Shown: positions 47,638 to 58,377 of the stretch, one piece after another | Layout: each line of letters starts with the position of its first letter | Position numbering within the stretch: position 1 is the stretch's first letter | From: Saccharina japonica | Lineage: Eukaryota > Sar > Phaeophyceae > Laminariales > Laminariaceae | Assembly (NCBI GenBank): GCA_008828725.1 | Contig: MEHQ01000140.1 | Span: 493,832-557,831 of the forward strand | Length of the DNA stretch: 64,000 nt | Direction: 5' to 3' | Notes under the pieces: generated by a model | Seen by the model: only the letters and a program-made list of their open reading frames with translations | What the model was told of the DNA's origin: nothing | Database searches by the model: none | Program-made: the position numbers and the translations under genes

Positions 47638-48556
47638 TCCCCCACCCCCCCCCCCCCCCCCCCCTCCCTCCCTCTTCCTCCCTCTCGCCGCCACTCCCCC
47701 ACGCAATGCACATATTGTTTGTGCTGGCCAGAGTGATTGTTACGCTCTTACAGGCGACTTGGAGCAAAAACTCAAGGCGATCATCAGGTCCAACCTCACC
47801 GCGAGGCATGTGCCCGCACGAATGGTTGTGGTGAACGACATCCCGTACACGAGGAGCGGCAAGAAGGTGAAACGTCGTTTGAACGGAACACCTTGTTTTT
47901 TGTCGTGCCTGGTGAGCGATTCACGTCACCCATTCAAGCGTTGTCGCTCGGGAAGCCTTTAGCACGCACGAAGATGACTACAACAACGTGTCGCGGCTGA
48001 ACAGCTCCACCGCATCGTTCCTGCGTTCGTGTGCCATACACACAGCACACTGTACGAGCCGCACTGGGCTCTGAGCAGGGAATTGTTGCAGTTTCGTCCG
48101 GCCCCCGTTTCAAAGAGGCCTTCCTCCCCCGAGAAGCGTGCGCGAACGTCGAAACGTCAACACGAAAAACGAGCCTTACAGCCCCCCCCTCCCTCCCTCC
48201 CTCCCTTCATACTCATGTAATGAGTGCTATGCCTCAACTCCATCCACCCGGACGTCCCGTGTCTGCTACGCCTTGCTTACATACACCCTATGGTGTTTCC
48301 GGGTATTGGCTAGCGTGCGTGCCCCCCCTCCCCTCCCAGCTCATCCTGACCCCCCACTCCCTCGGCTACCGTCGCCATACGTTTTCTCCGCAAGGTGGAA
48401 GTCGCTGTGACGAAATCCATCCACGGTGAGGCGGTAAACAACGTCTCGGCGCTCGCCAACCCGGACAGCCTGCGACAGTTTCGCGACGCCGGGATGTTTT
48501 TGCGAGGGTTAGCCCCTTACCCGTCACCTCCGTCGCCAGTGCCATCGCGATTGTAG
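36754..48556 (+). CDS. AACS: Acetoacetyl-CoA synthetase, complete, 14 exons
   Basis: ATP-dependent ligase that activates acetoacetate to acetoacetyl-CoA; ANL superfamily. Exons: 36754-36968, 38246-38525, 38979-39058, 39658-39780, 40342-40493, 41398-41814, 42603-42837, 43318-43456, 44460-44704, 45029-45149, 46462-46557, 46985-47105, 47754-47866, 48395-48556. They join in phase to about 832 residues, against about 650-670 for typical AACS. Family motifs run in order: 'VMWTPS', '[15 protein letters not shown]', 'WSSCSPDFG', the AMP-binding P-loop '[16 protein letters not shown]', 'GWMMWNW', 'DGSPGHPD', 'ILSTGSPL', '[10 protein letters not shown]', 'WAHGDY', '[20 protein letters not shown]', and the C-terminal 'RSGKKVEVAV' with the catalytic Lys. 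Oddities: a 37-residue Arg-rich N-terminal extension before 'MGEVMW'; a Gly/Ser-rich insertion (about residues 315-345) just before the P-loop region; a C-terminal extension ending in Ser-Arg-Leu; and up to three introns with GC instead of GT donors (after 38525, 39058 and 46557). At the first of these a GT donor also exists, but it breaks the frame and lies next to an 8-C run. Confidence 0.93.
40775..40832 (+). repeat. Short dispersed repeat, family 1 head fragment
   Basis: A G-run followed by TGTACTCATGTTATGCATGG and CGTATGACCATAGACCA, then unrelated sequence. In an AACS intron. Confidence 0.8.
42150..42340 (+). repeat. Dispersed repeat, family 3
   Basis: ATCCAACCCAGGACACCTGT, then tandem GATCATACA units, then GAACGATCTAGATCATGAAG. 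The order matches 62325-62560. In an AACS intron. Confidence 0.75.
43760..43990 (-). repeat. Dispersed repeat, family 3, reverse copy
   Basis: Starts ATACCTCGGACAGATACTCG, carries GGGTTGGATCTGTAATATAC, and ends AACGGCAGGTTAGGATACAG. This is the reverse of the start TAACCTGCCGTTATGATCTG seen at 62370. In an AACS intron. Confidence 0.75.
45262..45308. repeat. Poly-G tract (47)
   Basis: 47 consecutive G in an AACS intron, 113 bp after the exon 10 donor. The length is likely uncertain. Confidence 0.97.
46065..46155. repeat. Small palindromic insertion (91 bp), MITE-like
   Basis: The left end GGACCATAGTAAATAGGACC and the right end GGTCCTGTTAACTATGGTCC are inverted copies with 18 of 20 positions matching. 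A related GGGCCTACC/CACAGTAAACAGG fragment occurs at about 49570. No target-site duplication is clear. In an AACS intron. Confidence 0.6.
47606..47675. repeat. Poly-C tracts before AACS exon 13
   Basis: Two long C-runs separated by TCTCCCCCAC, within the intron that ends at 47753. They may serve as an extended pyrimidine tract. Confidence 0.9.
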
Positions 48557-50825
48557 GGGGGCGGGGTGGGTTTGTGGAGGGAGCGAGAGCGGGAGTGGAG
48601 GCGGGAACGAGGGTGGGGGAGGGGGCGGGGGACGGGCGGGAATGGTCTAGAAGTGTCTGCTCTTGCGTGCTCTCGTTGCACATTGCACAACATGTATTTG
48701 ACCCGAGCCCACGGGTGAAGAACAAAGGGACGCAATGCAATTCCTGCCAACTTGCCGCTTCAGAAACTCCCGCCGCCGGGACGGTGGATTGTTGAGTAAA
48801 TCGCGTTTTGTTGACAGAGCGATATATAGCAGCAGAGCCAGGCGCCTGCGTAGTTTCCATTGAGCACGCACGATGCAGGCGCATGCGTGTGTATATATAT
48901 GTATATCGCGTTCGTGGGCAGTGGACACAGATTTGTTTGTCGATCATGAGGGCCAATGTTTTTATTGTATTTCTATTTTTCGTGCGGGGCGGTGGGTTGC
49001 TCTGTATCCAGACAGCGGGCATAGGCTCTTGGGTGTTGATGGCTGTTTAATTTCTGCCAGGTATGCCCGATGATATGCAGTATGCACCCGATTATATGCA
49101 TTCACGTGCACAAGTGTATATCCTTTTTATGTCACTCCAGAATTATTGGAGCTTGTCTTTTAACCACGGACTACTTCATGGCGAGCAAACAATACCAGCT
49201 GCTACATATTGAGCCGATGGGTATGACAGCCGAATGCGGATGTCGAACAACGCATTGCGAGTTCTATGCGACGAATTCCGCCTAGAATTACCTCGTCCAA
49301 TTTTTCAAGAAATCCAATCCTACTGTCTAGGCCTTATACAGAGCCACAACATGTTCTGGACTACTGTAGATACCTCTCGGAGGAAGAGTTGTGTGTGGGC
49401 GCTTCCTGAGGTCGTCGATACCTTCGGCTTTGAGTTAGCAAGTCTTGGGGCAGCACGTGGTAACCGAGAAGCTGAGGCTTGGCGCTCGCCGATGCTCGCC
49501 GCGATGCCGGCACAAGGGCATCCGAGAGGCAGGACTTAAAACGTACAAGGTATATGTGTACCATAGGTATTACGGCGGCCCACAGTAAACAGGGCCTACC
49601 TGGGCATCCAAGACCCCATCATACCATTCCCCAGTGAATAGAACGAACATTGAGCGACGCCATCCCTTGTGGGGAATGTGGTGGTTGTGAGGTTGCTGCG
49701 GGTAGGCGCAGAGGTCGCTTGTTGTGTTTGACAGCCTAATGCTTCGAAACTCTCGTGCATTAAACACCCGATTTTCCTAATTGAGAATTGCCTTTCCGAT
49801 GAGAATGGGATTTTACCTTTTGGCACAAAAAAAACTCGAAATATTTGTTCGCCGTGAAGATCGAAGTCGAAGATACAACGCATGTTATCGACCCTCCCCG
49901 ACCGGAAGAAGTCAAAGGCGAACGAGCATGACGTCACATGAACACACACATGAAGATTAAATGAAATCAGCAGTATGCATGTCTTGAACGTGCTGTACAC
50001 ACAGTATGGCTTGGGAGACGGGCTTTCAGTCAAATCATGGCGTGTCGCTCAAACACGCGGCACCCCAGAAGGTGGGAATTGGCGCAGGCTGGTGGTTGCT
50101 TGTGTTCCAGCTATCGATACTCGCGGCCGTACATACGAGGGTCATGTCAAATTCGTGAGCATTTGTCGCAACAAAAATCGAAAATTTAGGCAGAGTCATG
50201 CCTGAGGGCACTTTTGAGGGAGAATACGACTTCAAGGCACAAGACAAAATAGCAGACCCGTTCTACGAGTAGAGGGGGGGCGTAATTACATGCACTTTTT
50301 CGCACTGAGGCGACCGTGTACTTTTCATGCAAGTAACGCTAGTGGAATAACGTGTTTTCTCTCGGATAGCGTCGAAAATGGCATTCTGCACCGGGTCCGT
50401 TGCGACGTACGGGTGGTGGGTGCTGTCTTCCTTTCGGGGCGAGGTCGATGAGAACACCTTTATTTGTTTCCTCCGCCGGAATTCCACAACATTGGAGAAA
50501 CATCGAGGCCTCTTCGTGAAGAGCGCGATACTTTCTGAAGCGCAAGAAATTCGCGCGAGCCACGCGGATCTTCGAAGGCGAGGGTGGCGCCACCACCTGC
50601 GGACTTTCCCAAGTTCCATCCGAGTAACACCAGGATTAATCTATTAATGGAAAAAGCCAAGTCGAACGCAACGAAACACCAGCAACGACAAAAAAAGCAG
50701 CACCGTTTGCGCTGCGTCGACGTGATCACGCACCTACCCAACCCGTTCCCCAAGGATTTCCTACCTATCAAAAAGTCCAACCTGCAAAATTTGGCCAGTC
50801 AGAAAACTACGGTCCCTATCTCTGG
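48557..50825. other. Spacer between convergent AACS and TEX10; no gene seen
   Basis: Contains a G-rich stretch (48556-48640) and otherwise unremarkable sequence. Short frames on both strands show no splice signals or recognisable products. It must hold the 3' UTRs of both genes. Confidence 0.6.
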
Positions 50826-53800
50826 CTACACATTCGCACCGCCGCCACCTAGGAGACTAACGTCCGCCCGTAGCTGCACCACGATGTCTTTCAACGGCGA
50901 CCCATCAAGCGCCGCGCACAGGCTTCCTGCCGTGTCACGCAAGGCCCCGAGATGCCGCCGCCGAAGCTGCCCCTGCAGCCCCGGATCACGCACAACCGCC
51001 TGCAGGCACCGCAGCAAGGGCTCCAAGGACCTAAACCCACCCGACCCAACGCCCCCGTCTTGCGCCATGGCAGCGCCCTCCCCAGCTGCGGCAGCAACCG
51101 CAGCGCTAACTTCGGACGTCGCGTCCACGACCAGCGCCAAAATAATGGCCAAGAGGGCTGGCCAGCGCTTGACCAGGACGATCACTGGTCGTAGCAGACG
51201 CGCCCCGCGCGACTTCTCCGCGGCCTCGGCCGTACCGGCGGTTTTCATCGCCCAAACACACGCCGCGGCCATGGGCCTCTCCAGGGGGGTCAGCGGGGAC
51301 TCCGGCCTGGCGGTCGTCGGAGTTGCGGCGCACTCCGCCTCCAACCCCTCCCAGCAACAAAGCACACAAGCCATCGCAGCTCTTTGGCCCTGAAGGGCCG
51401 CTGCCAAGGAGCCTTCGTCCAGTGACGGCATGAGCGTAGAACCGTCATCGTCGCCGCCGCTGCCACTGCCGCCTTGCTTTTCTCGCCCTCCGCTTCCCCC
51501 CCGGCCACGCCCTGGCCGCAGTAGTTGCAGCAGCGTCGGCCGAAGTGCTTCGAGCAGCACGGCCCCGCGAGTGCCTATCATTGCCAACGAGTTGCACACA
51601 GCTCCGGTCACTTCGTCTCTCCCGAACACCGTCTCCCACAGGTTAGCAGGCGCAAAAGTTGCCCCTCCCACCTCCTTCATCTCCTCTGCCTCCTCCTCCT
51701 GCTCCTCGGCCCCCCCCTCCGTCTCCTCCTCCTCCTCGTCCTCGTCCTCGTCTTCCTCCTCCTCCTTGCGCTTGGCGTCGATCCTATCGGCCGCCGGCTT
51801 TTGGCGTTGCCGCTTGCCACCGCCACCGCGGCCGCGGCCGCCTGCGCCAACACCCCCCGCTTGTCCTGCGGTCCTCTTGCCTCGCCCCAAGGGTTGGGGC
51901 CCGGTAGATCCGGTTAGAACGCCTACCAGGAACCCGAGGTACGCGCTGGGGCTGAAGCTCCGACGGCGGTGGTGCATCACCTGTTTAGGCGGCGGGGCGG
52001 GGAGGGGGGGGGGGGGCGCCCGAACGGAGCGGGGTGCGCAAACGCTTGAGACAATACTGACGCAGGTAACCAATACACGAATACAGTTATAGCACCGATT
52101 CCGGGGGGGACGGGGGGGGGGTTGACGCAAGATAAGCTATATATACATCGACAATATGTACCGTTTATGTCGCGAACACGATCGATTGGCGCGATACAAT
52201 TTATGCGTGCATGGAGAACTCGCACGATGAAAACACAAGACAAAACAAAACAAACAAAAAGTCGACGACATGGTACATGCATGCCACACCGGACGCCGTG
52301 CAATTGACATTTTTTTTGTTTCTGCTCCGTGCGCTGAGTTTGGGGGAAGGATCAGCTTCCCCACGCGCAACGCCGTGCCGCGCAGCCACCATGCGTCCTG
52401 CAGCAGAACACAACTACCCACGCGAGCACACGTAGGAAACCCAAAGTCCTTCGGGAATGTGACGTGTCCCAAAAACCACGCGTGAAATATCCTATTATAT
52501 CGCCGTCTACCAATAGTGCAGGTAGAGCTCACCTCAAGAACGAAAGAACGTACGTCGCCGCGAAGCGCTTCAGGCTCCGAGCACGCCGCGGCGAGCGCAG
52601 ACACCACACAAGCCGGAACCGAGGGCAGGTGAAAGAGCAGCGACACCGCGTCCAACTGCGCCGAAGGCGGCAGCGCGAGAAACCCCCGCCCGGAGAAAAA
52701 CTCGCCCAGCAACGCCGGTGAGATTGAACGGACCAGCTCCGACGACGCCGTCGCCCACGCTCCTCCCGCTCCCCCTGTCCCTCCCGATACCGCTACTGCC
52801 GCTGCCGTCTTGCCCTTCGCCTTCCCGTCTCCGCGGGTACTACCGGAGGTTCCCGGGGCGGACGGGGGCAGAGACGGCGCATGCTTCGCTACTCCCAGAA
52901 GGGCTCCGAGCGCTGCCGCCGAGCACTGGGGGAGCTCCCCTTCCCAGCGGCACAGAAGCTCGGGCAGCGACTGAAGCCACCGGCAGACTTCGCGCGCGGC
53001 GTCGGGGTCGTCGCCTACCGTCGTCCGGCCACCGCCCCCGCCGCGAGGCGTGGAGCCCGGCAGGAGCGTGCTGGTCAAGCTGCAGACGAACTTTACGCAC
53101 ATCACCTTGGCCTCGTCGCGCGGAAGCAAGGATTCGAAAAAATCGCCGAAAGCTGCAAGCAGCCGCTGCCTGTATAGACGGGTCAAGAGGATTTGGGGAG
53201 AAATAATTTGGGAGAGACAAGATGTGAGCGAGTGCCATACCTAACATGGCCGGAGCGAACTGATGGGAAACCTGGCTTCAAGGACACGGCGCGTGCCGTT
53301 CATCCAGTGGATGTGTCAAAGTCAAGACAGAGAGGACAAAACAAATCGACTCTCTTGCGTCTTTGGGAGAGTGTGCAATTGTCCCTCCATGCCTACGGAA
53401 GTCAACAGTCTTGACGCCTCCGAGGACACAGTTTACAACGATCGCCACGTTTCACCCGCGTCTTCAAGCAACGCTAACCCCGTCCCCCCCAACGACAGAC
53501 ATCAACTCGCCTTTGGGCTGTCCAGTCCGCGATGCCACTCGACTTCCCCGTCGGATTGTGGGTCGCCGCTCTCAGCACGCGCAAGACGCTCGTAACCTGC
53601 GATTCCGCCACGCCGCTCCCCCCAACCCCGCTCTGAAGCACGTCGTGCACGTGCGCCAGAACGGGCGCTAGCCATTCAGAGGGACTATCTCCTTCGCCGA
53701 CCCTCTTTCCCGCCGCGCCGGCGCTCGTGGTGGCGACGGCGCCGGCAGCGACTTCGGCAGACCCAGTGCAGGCCGCCACGACAAGCTCGCAAAGCCCCAT

Positions 53801-56800
53801 GTTGAGCGCCTGGATGGCGCGCAGACGCTCCGCTTCGGCGTCTCCCAGCAGCTCCCCTTCGAGCGGGCGGACGGGAAACGCTTCCAAGATAAGCGGGACG
53901 AATCGGGAGAACCACACAGGTGCGCCGCCCCCGCGATGCCCCTCATCGCCGCGCCATGAGACCATTGCCGCGCGGCAGCCGCCGCCGCCGCCGCTGTTCC
54001 CCACCTTGGCACCGTCTTGAGGGCCGTCGCCGCCACCACCGCTGTCAGCCGCTGTCCACGCCGGCGAAGCAATCGCCTCAAGCAGCACGTCCACGACGCT
54101 TTGCATCAGCCCGATATCCGGAGGAACGGCGGCAAGCGCTTCCATCCACACCTCCTTCAGCCTCACCAGCATCTGCGGGAGGATGAACGCCAGCGCTTTC
54201 GTCGGCGCGTCTGATCCGGCGGCGCCGCCACCACCGCTGCCCTCGACCGCGCTCTCGGTCGCCGCGGGCGTTGGCCGCGCACACAACATCAAGGCACCGT
54301 TCCTGCGCGAGCCTCGCTTCCAGGACAGGCGAACCGAGCCCAAGCCGTTGCCGCGAACACCGCTGTGGCCACCACTGCCGCTGCCGCCGCCGCCACCTCG
54401 ACCGTAGCGCAGCGAGACGGCCCTGAACAACCTCACCAGGCTCTGAAGGGCTTCCGCCCTGCTCGTTTGCTTCTTAGAGGCCGGGTCGACGGCCAGAAGG
54501 GTCGCGTAGTTCGGCGCCAATCGCTCGGCGCGATCGGCCACGGCTTCCGGGAACCGCGCGAGGAGAAGGGCCAGGAGCCTGAGGCTATCACGCCGCACTC
54601 CCCCGTCGAGGCTGGTCATCGCGCTCACCACGTACGCCATATACAGGTTCGCGAAAGGAGAGAAGGTGCGAGCCGAGACGCAACTCAGCAACGCCTCCTG
54701 GAAAGCGAGCAACGCCCTGGATGGAGCGGCGCAAAGGTCAAGGGAGAGTGGAGAAGGAGGTGATCAACAGCGGCGGTCGATAGCATGGGAGGAGGGCGTT
54801 CACGTCTTCTGCTTACCCCATGGATGAGGCTTGTTTCAACATCGACAATGTGGCGCTGGATGCATCAATCAGAGTCTGGAGGGAAAAGGGCGAGAGCTAT
54901 TCAACACATAGAAACATCACTACCCGTCAGGAATATCGGTGGAAGGCTCCGCCGCTTGGTAAGTGGCGCATTCTTCGGGTCACGAGGAATCTTCTTGCTC
55001 GGCCGTACATCTTGCAAGGACCAAAAAGACTACGTACGTATACACCAGCAAGTCACGCGGTAAAGTTCTTGGGGCGCGGCACGTTCACCAGAAAAAAGCA
55101 CACACTCAAAAGACGCGCTGAGAGACGAGACCGCCTCGCAAGTTTATTTCGGAGGAGCTGCTGCGGGGAAGCGAAAACAAACACGGAAGGCTCGCGTGGC
55201 ACGCCAACGCGCGCGCATCCTCAAACTGACTCTCGGAAGTAGACGGAAATGATGCGAGCACGCCTGGATCGCTATCCCATGCTCTACGGTGGCGACATTC
55301 GCCGCGTCTTTGCGCAAAGCATCGCCCTTGCCCGCGCGCCAGAAACTCTCCATAAATGCCCTCCGCTTGTACTCGTACGCGCGCTAGAGAGAGGTTTCTG
55401 CTGTAGGGCGATTCTCCACCCCGTTTTTTTTTTTTTACCTTCGGACGTCATTGTCGAAGCACACGGCCAGCTCGAGACTAGCTTCTGCCAACCGCGCAAA
55501 GTTGACCTCGGCGAATGTCCGGTGTCGATCTACAATCGTCTTGAGGCCCGCCAAGGCGTCTCGTTTGCTGGTCGAGTTGTAGTGGCGTAGTTGCACGATT
55601 AGCTCCTGATCCATGGGGGGCGGGGGCGGCAAGACGACAGAATGGGACGCGGGTTCAACTACTGTCGCGCGTCTGACACCACGGGTTTCCACTACGATGG
55701 CAATGGCAACCAGGAGAGGGTGTGATTCCCACCGGAGGCGGATGCAGTTACATGCTCATGTTCCAGAAGCGCCGCCCAGGCAACGCTACGGCTTCGTTTA
55801 AAATGTTGACAAAAATACATCAACCACGAAGGAACTACTTCGTATACATATGTAGGGTGCAGAGCTCCCTTCCATCTGTTTCCAAACAAAGCACTTATTG
55901 AACGCACACTGTTCATAGAGTGTACGCCGTACTCGGTAGCTTTCGCTTGCATTGCCCACGGATCTGTTGAGCCGCCATAGCATTACGCTACCAAAAATAT
56001 TTGCACCAAACCCGGCTAACTGCCGACTGGGATCAGTCAACGCTCCGCTTCCGATCAACTGCGAGAAGAATGACCACGAGTACCAGCAACGCTTGCACAA
56101 ACGGGGGGAGAAATGGGCGAGTGATCAAATACCGCTTCGCGGTGCACTGTCATCATCGCCATATAGGCACAGCGTAGCAGATACCGCGGCGTGTACAATT
56201 CTATCATTGAACGACGACCGCGTTCCATGTTCCGAACCTTCCACGAAAGACTAACGCCGCGCATGATGACAGCATTGATGCGATTGTATTACTGCCTGCA
56301 TCAAAATCAAATAGAGGTGTTTCAATCAGTCGTGCGCGGGGCCCGCCGGGCATCACACCTGCCATGTTTTATACCCGGCGACACAACAACATATACACAG
56401 AACACAGCAGTGCCTGGCATACAGCGGCAGTCGCCGCGCTATTGGTGCGTACGTATATACGTACGGGGGTGTAGCCTCATACATGTATGATACCGGTCAG
56501 AGGGGTGCTACCGACGAGAGGCAAGCGCAAGAAGAACGCTCCTCAGCAGCAGTGCAGTCACCCTGGAATAGGAAACGTCTTCGGCCGGAGATAGAGGCTT
56601 TCCCAACTCAAAAAAGTCCCAAAAACAAGACGTATATACGAGTCGTAAAATACGAAGCAGCAGGTTTACTTTCTGTTCCTATCTAAACCCGTGACGCACG
56701 CTTTTTTTCCAAAGTCGAGTTGCCTCACCTGAACTCCTTGTCCCCTAGCCGTAACGGCGTCCGCATCGCCTAGGTCGTGGAGGATGCTCTGCGCCGAGAC

Positions 56801-58142
56801 TCTCACGCGCTTGCTCTTGAACGAGGTGTCCGTGTGGCTGGCCGCCTGTGGAGCCCGCTTACCAACCTATGCACAGATAGCGAAATAAAAGGAATCCCGA
56901 ACATGGAGGGGGTTGGCCGTTACTCCTTATCGTACATACGAAGCTCTTCGTAACGAGTACGAGCACAATTTGAATGTTTCGTAGTTTCGTAGTTTCGTAG
57001 CTTCGCATTTTCCCTTGGTGTACGTCCGTACGTACGTATTCCCCCAACGTCGGCTGTCACGGGTCACGGGCCTCCTCCTTTCGATGTGGAAAAGCGATGT
57101 CAGGATGTCAGGCATGTTGCCATATGTTACATTGAGAGAGGGCAAGGCGAGCAGGCGGAGCCATCATGGAACCACACCGAACAAGGCACGACGAGTAGAC
57201 GGCCGTGCGAGTATCTCGGGTTGTGCCCAATCTCAATCTGATTTTGCACCGACTTCGCCAATAACTTGCCCCTCGCGCAAAAAACGGCATGCTGCCGTAG
57301 AACGGAGCACGCCAGCAGCGCTACTACGAGTAGGGTGGTACGTTTCCGAGGGCAACGAGAAACAGGAAGTCGGCGCGGCGGGTGACAAACTCTCGGCCCC
57401 ACAGCTCAAGCTTCATCAAAGCACCAACCCAAATGACAACACAGCGAGAGACCACATAAAATTACGAACAAATTGGATGGGCGGCATTATTTCAGTTGCT
57501 TTTAGGTGACTTCGTACTGCCGTCCGCGTGCGGAAAATCTACGTTATGCTACGAACGATACAGCACGCCATACAAAAAATAAGCTATTGGAGCAGGTGGG
57601 GGGGGTACGCTTGACTCTATGCTCGTGTCGACTTCTGGTTGGTTCTACCCCGCGATGTGCACAGGGTGGCGGAGAAGCGGGATCGGCGCAGGGGTGCCCA
57701 CCAAGCAAGCACCACCCGCCCCTGATATCACTGCCGCAGCCTTGTTGCATGCGAGCAAGTTTTCAGTGTACACTCGACACCCCCATTTGCCCCCTGCTGG
57801 CACGTGGACATGAACCCGCATGCTCTGTCGGCATACGGACAGAGTGCTGCAGCCAGCAGACTGTCTACGCCACCAGAGCAATGAGACTTGAGACTTCCAA
57901 TGGTCGATGCGATCTGCCTGCTGCCTTGCCTCCAGTAGGTCGAGCTACTGCTGTACGCGTTACGCGTACACTACGAGTATAAGTACTGCTGGTAAATTTA
58001 CACACGCGGGGCTGACAACTCTGCGACAGCAGTGCCTTCGGCGTGCAGGCGGCGCCGGGGGCCTTACCTTCGCTTTCAGCCGCTTGAAGTCTGCTGTTGC
58101 CCCCGTTGATGACTTCTTTCGTAGAAAGTTCGACTTCGGCAT
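50826..58142 (-). CDS. TEX10: TEX10/IPI1-type pre-rRNA processing protein
   Basis: TEX10 (yeast Ipi1) belongs to the nucleolar Rix1/PELP1 complex that acts in ITS2 processing and 60S subunit maturation. Exons on the minus strand: 58142-58068 (ATG, 25 codons), 56866-56729, 55605-55439, 54716 to about 53550, 53169-52533, 51980-50826. The first three joins are in phase, and the family N-terminus is clear: 'DFKRLKAKVGKRAPQAASHT' (human 'DFQKVKLKVGKKKPKLQNAT'), then 'ELIVQLRHYNSTSKRDALAG' (human 'DLLSQMHHYNAGVKQSALLG'). HEAT-like helices follow: 'SPFANLYMAYVVSAM' and 'GGVRRDSLRLLALLLARFPE'. The last exon holds a basic patch and a Glu/Asp run ('KRKEEEEDEDEDEEEEE'), typical of nucleolar proteins. 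The exon 4 donor is unresolved: exon 5 needs phase 2, and no strong GT donor in that phase is visible. Estimated length about 1100 residues against 929 in human, the excess being low-complexity. Confidence 0.87.
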
Positions 58143-58377
58143 GGTTGCAGCTTCCCAGTACCACGCCAACCAGTACTGCTGCTGTCCATCCTCAGATCCG
58201 CACACAGGGGACGAAAAGCAAATTCACCCGTACATATTCTGCCAACAAATGTTTGGAAACCCACCTCGACCTCAAGAGAACGGTTGGGAAATAAAACAGT
58301 TTGTACCAGCCTGCCAGCACTCGGCGCCCCGAAACCAGCCACGCCCGGGAGTGACGATCACAAGGCTGCCATCTAGG
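58143..58377. promoter_or_regulatory. Shared intergenic region of the TEX10 / 58378 divergent pair
   Basis: 235 bp between two start codons on opposite strands. No TATA box is obvious. Use as a bidirectional promoter is inferred from spacing alone. Confidence 0.45.

Noticed and set aside
50584..51393. 269-codon plus-strand frame rich in Ala, Ser and Arg
   Set aside because: Antisense shadow of the last TEX10 exon and its 3' region.
53474..54407. Plus-strand Arg/Pro-rich frames
   Set aside because: Shadows of TEX10 exon 4, which has HEAT-like helices on the minus strand.
57907..58377. N-terminal 157 codons of the long plus-strand frame
   Set aside because: It overlaps exon 1 of TEX10 on the other strand, which has a clear family match and donor, and the sequence has poor codon bias. 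The start was placed at 58378.
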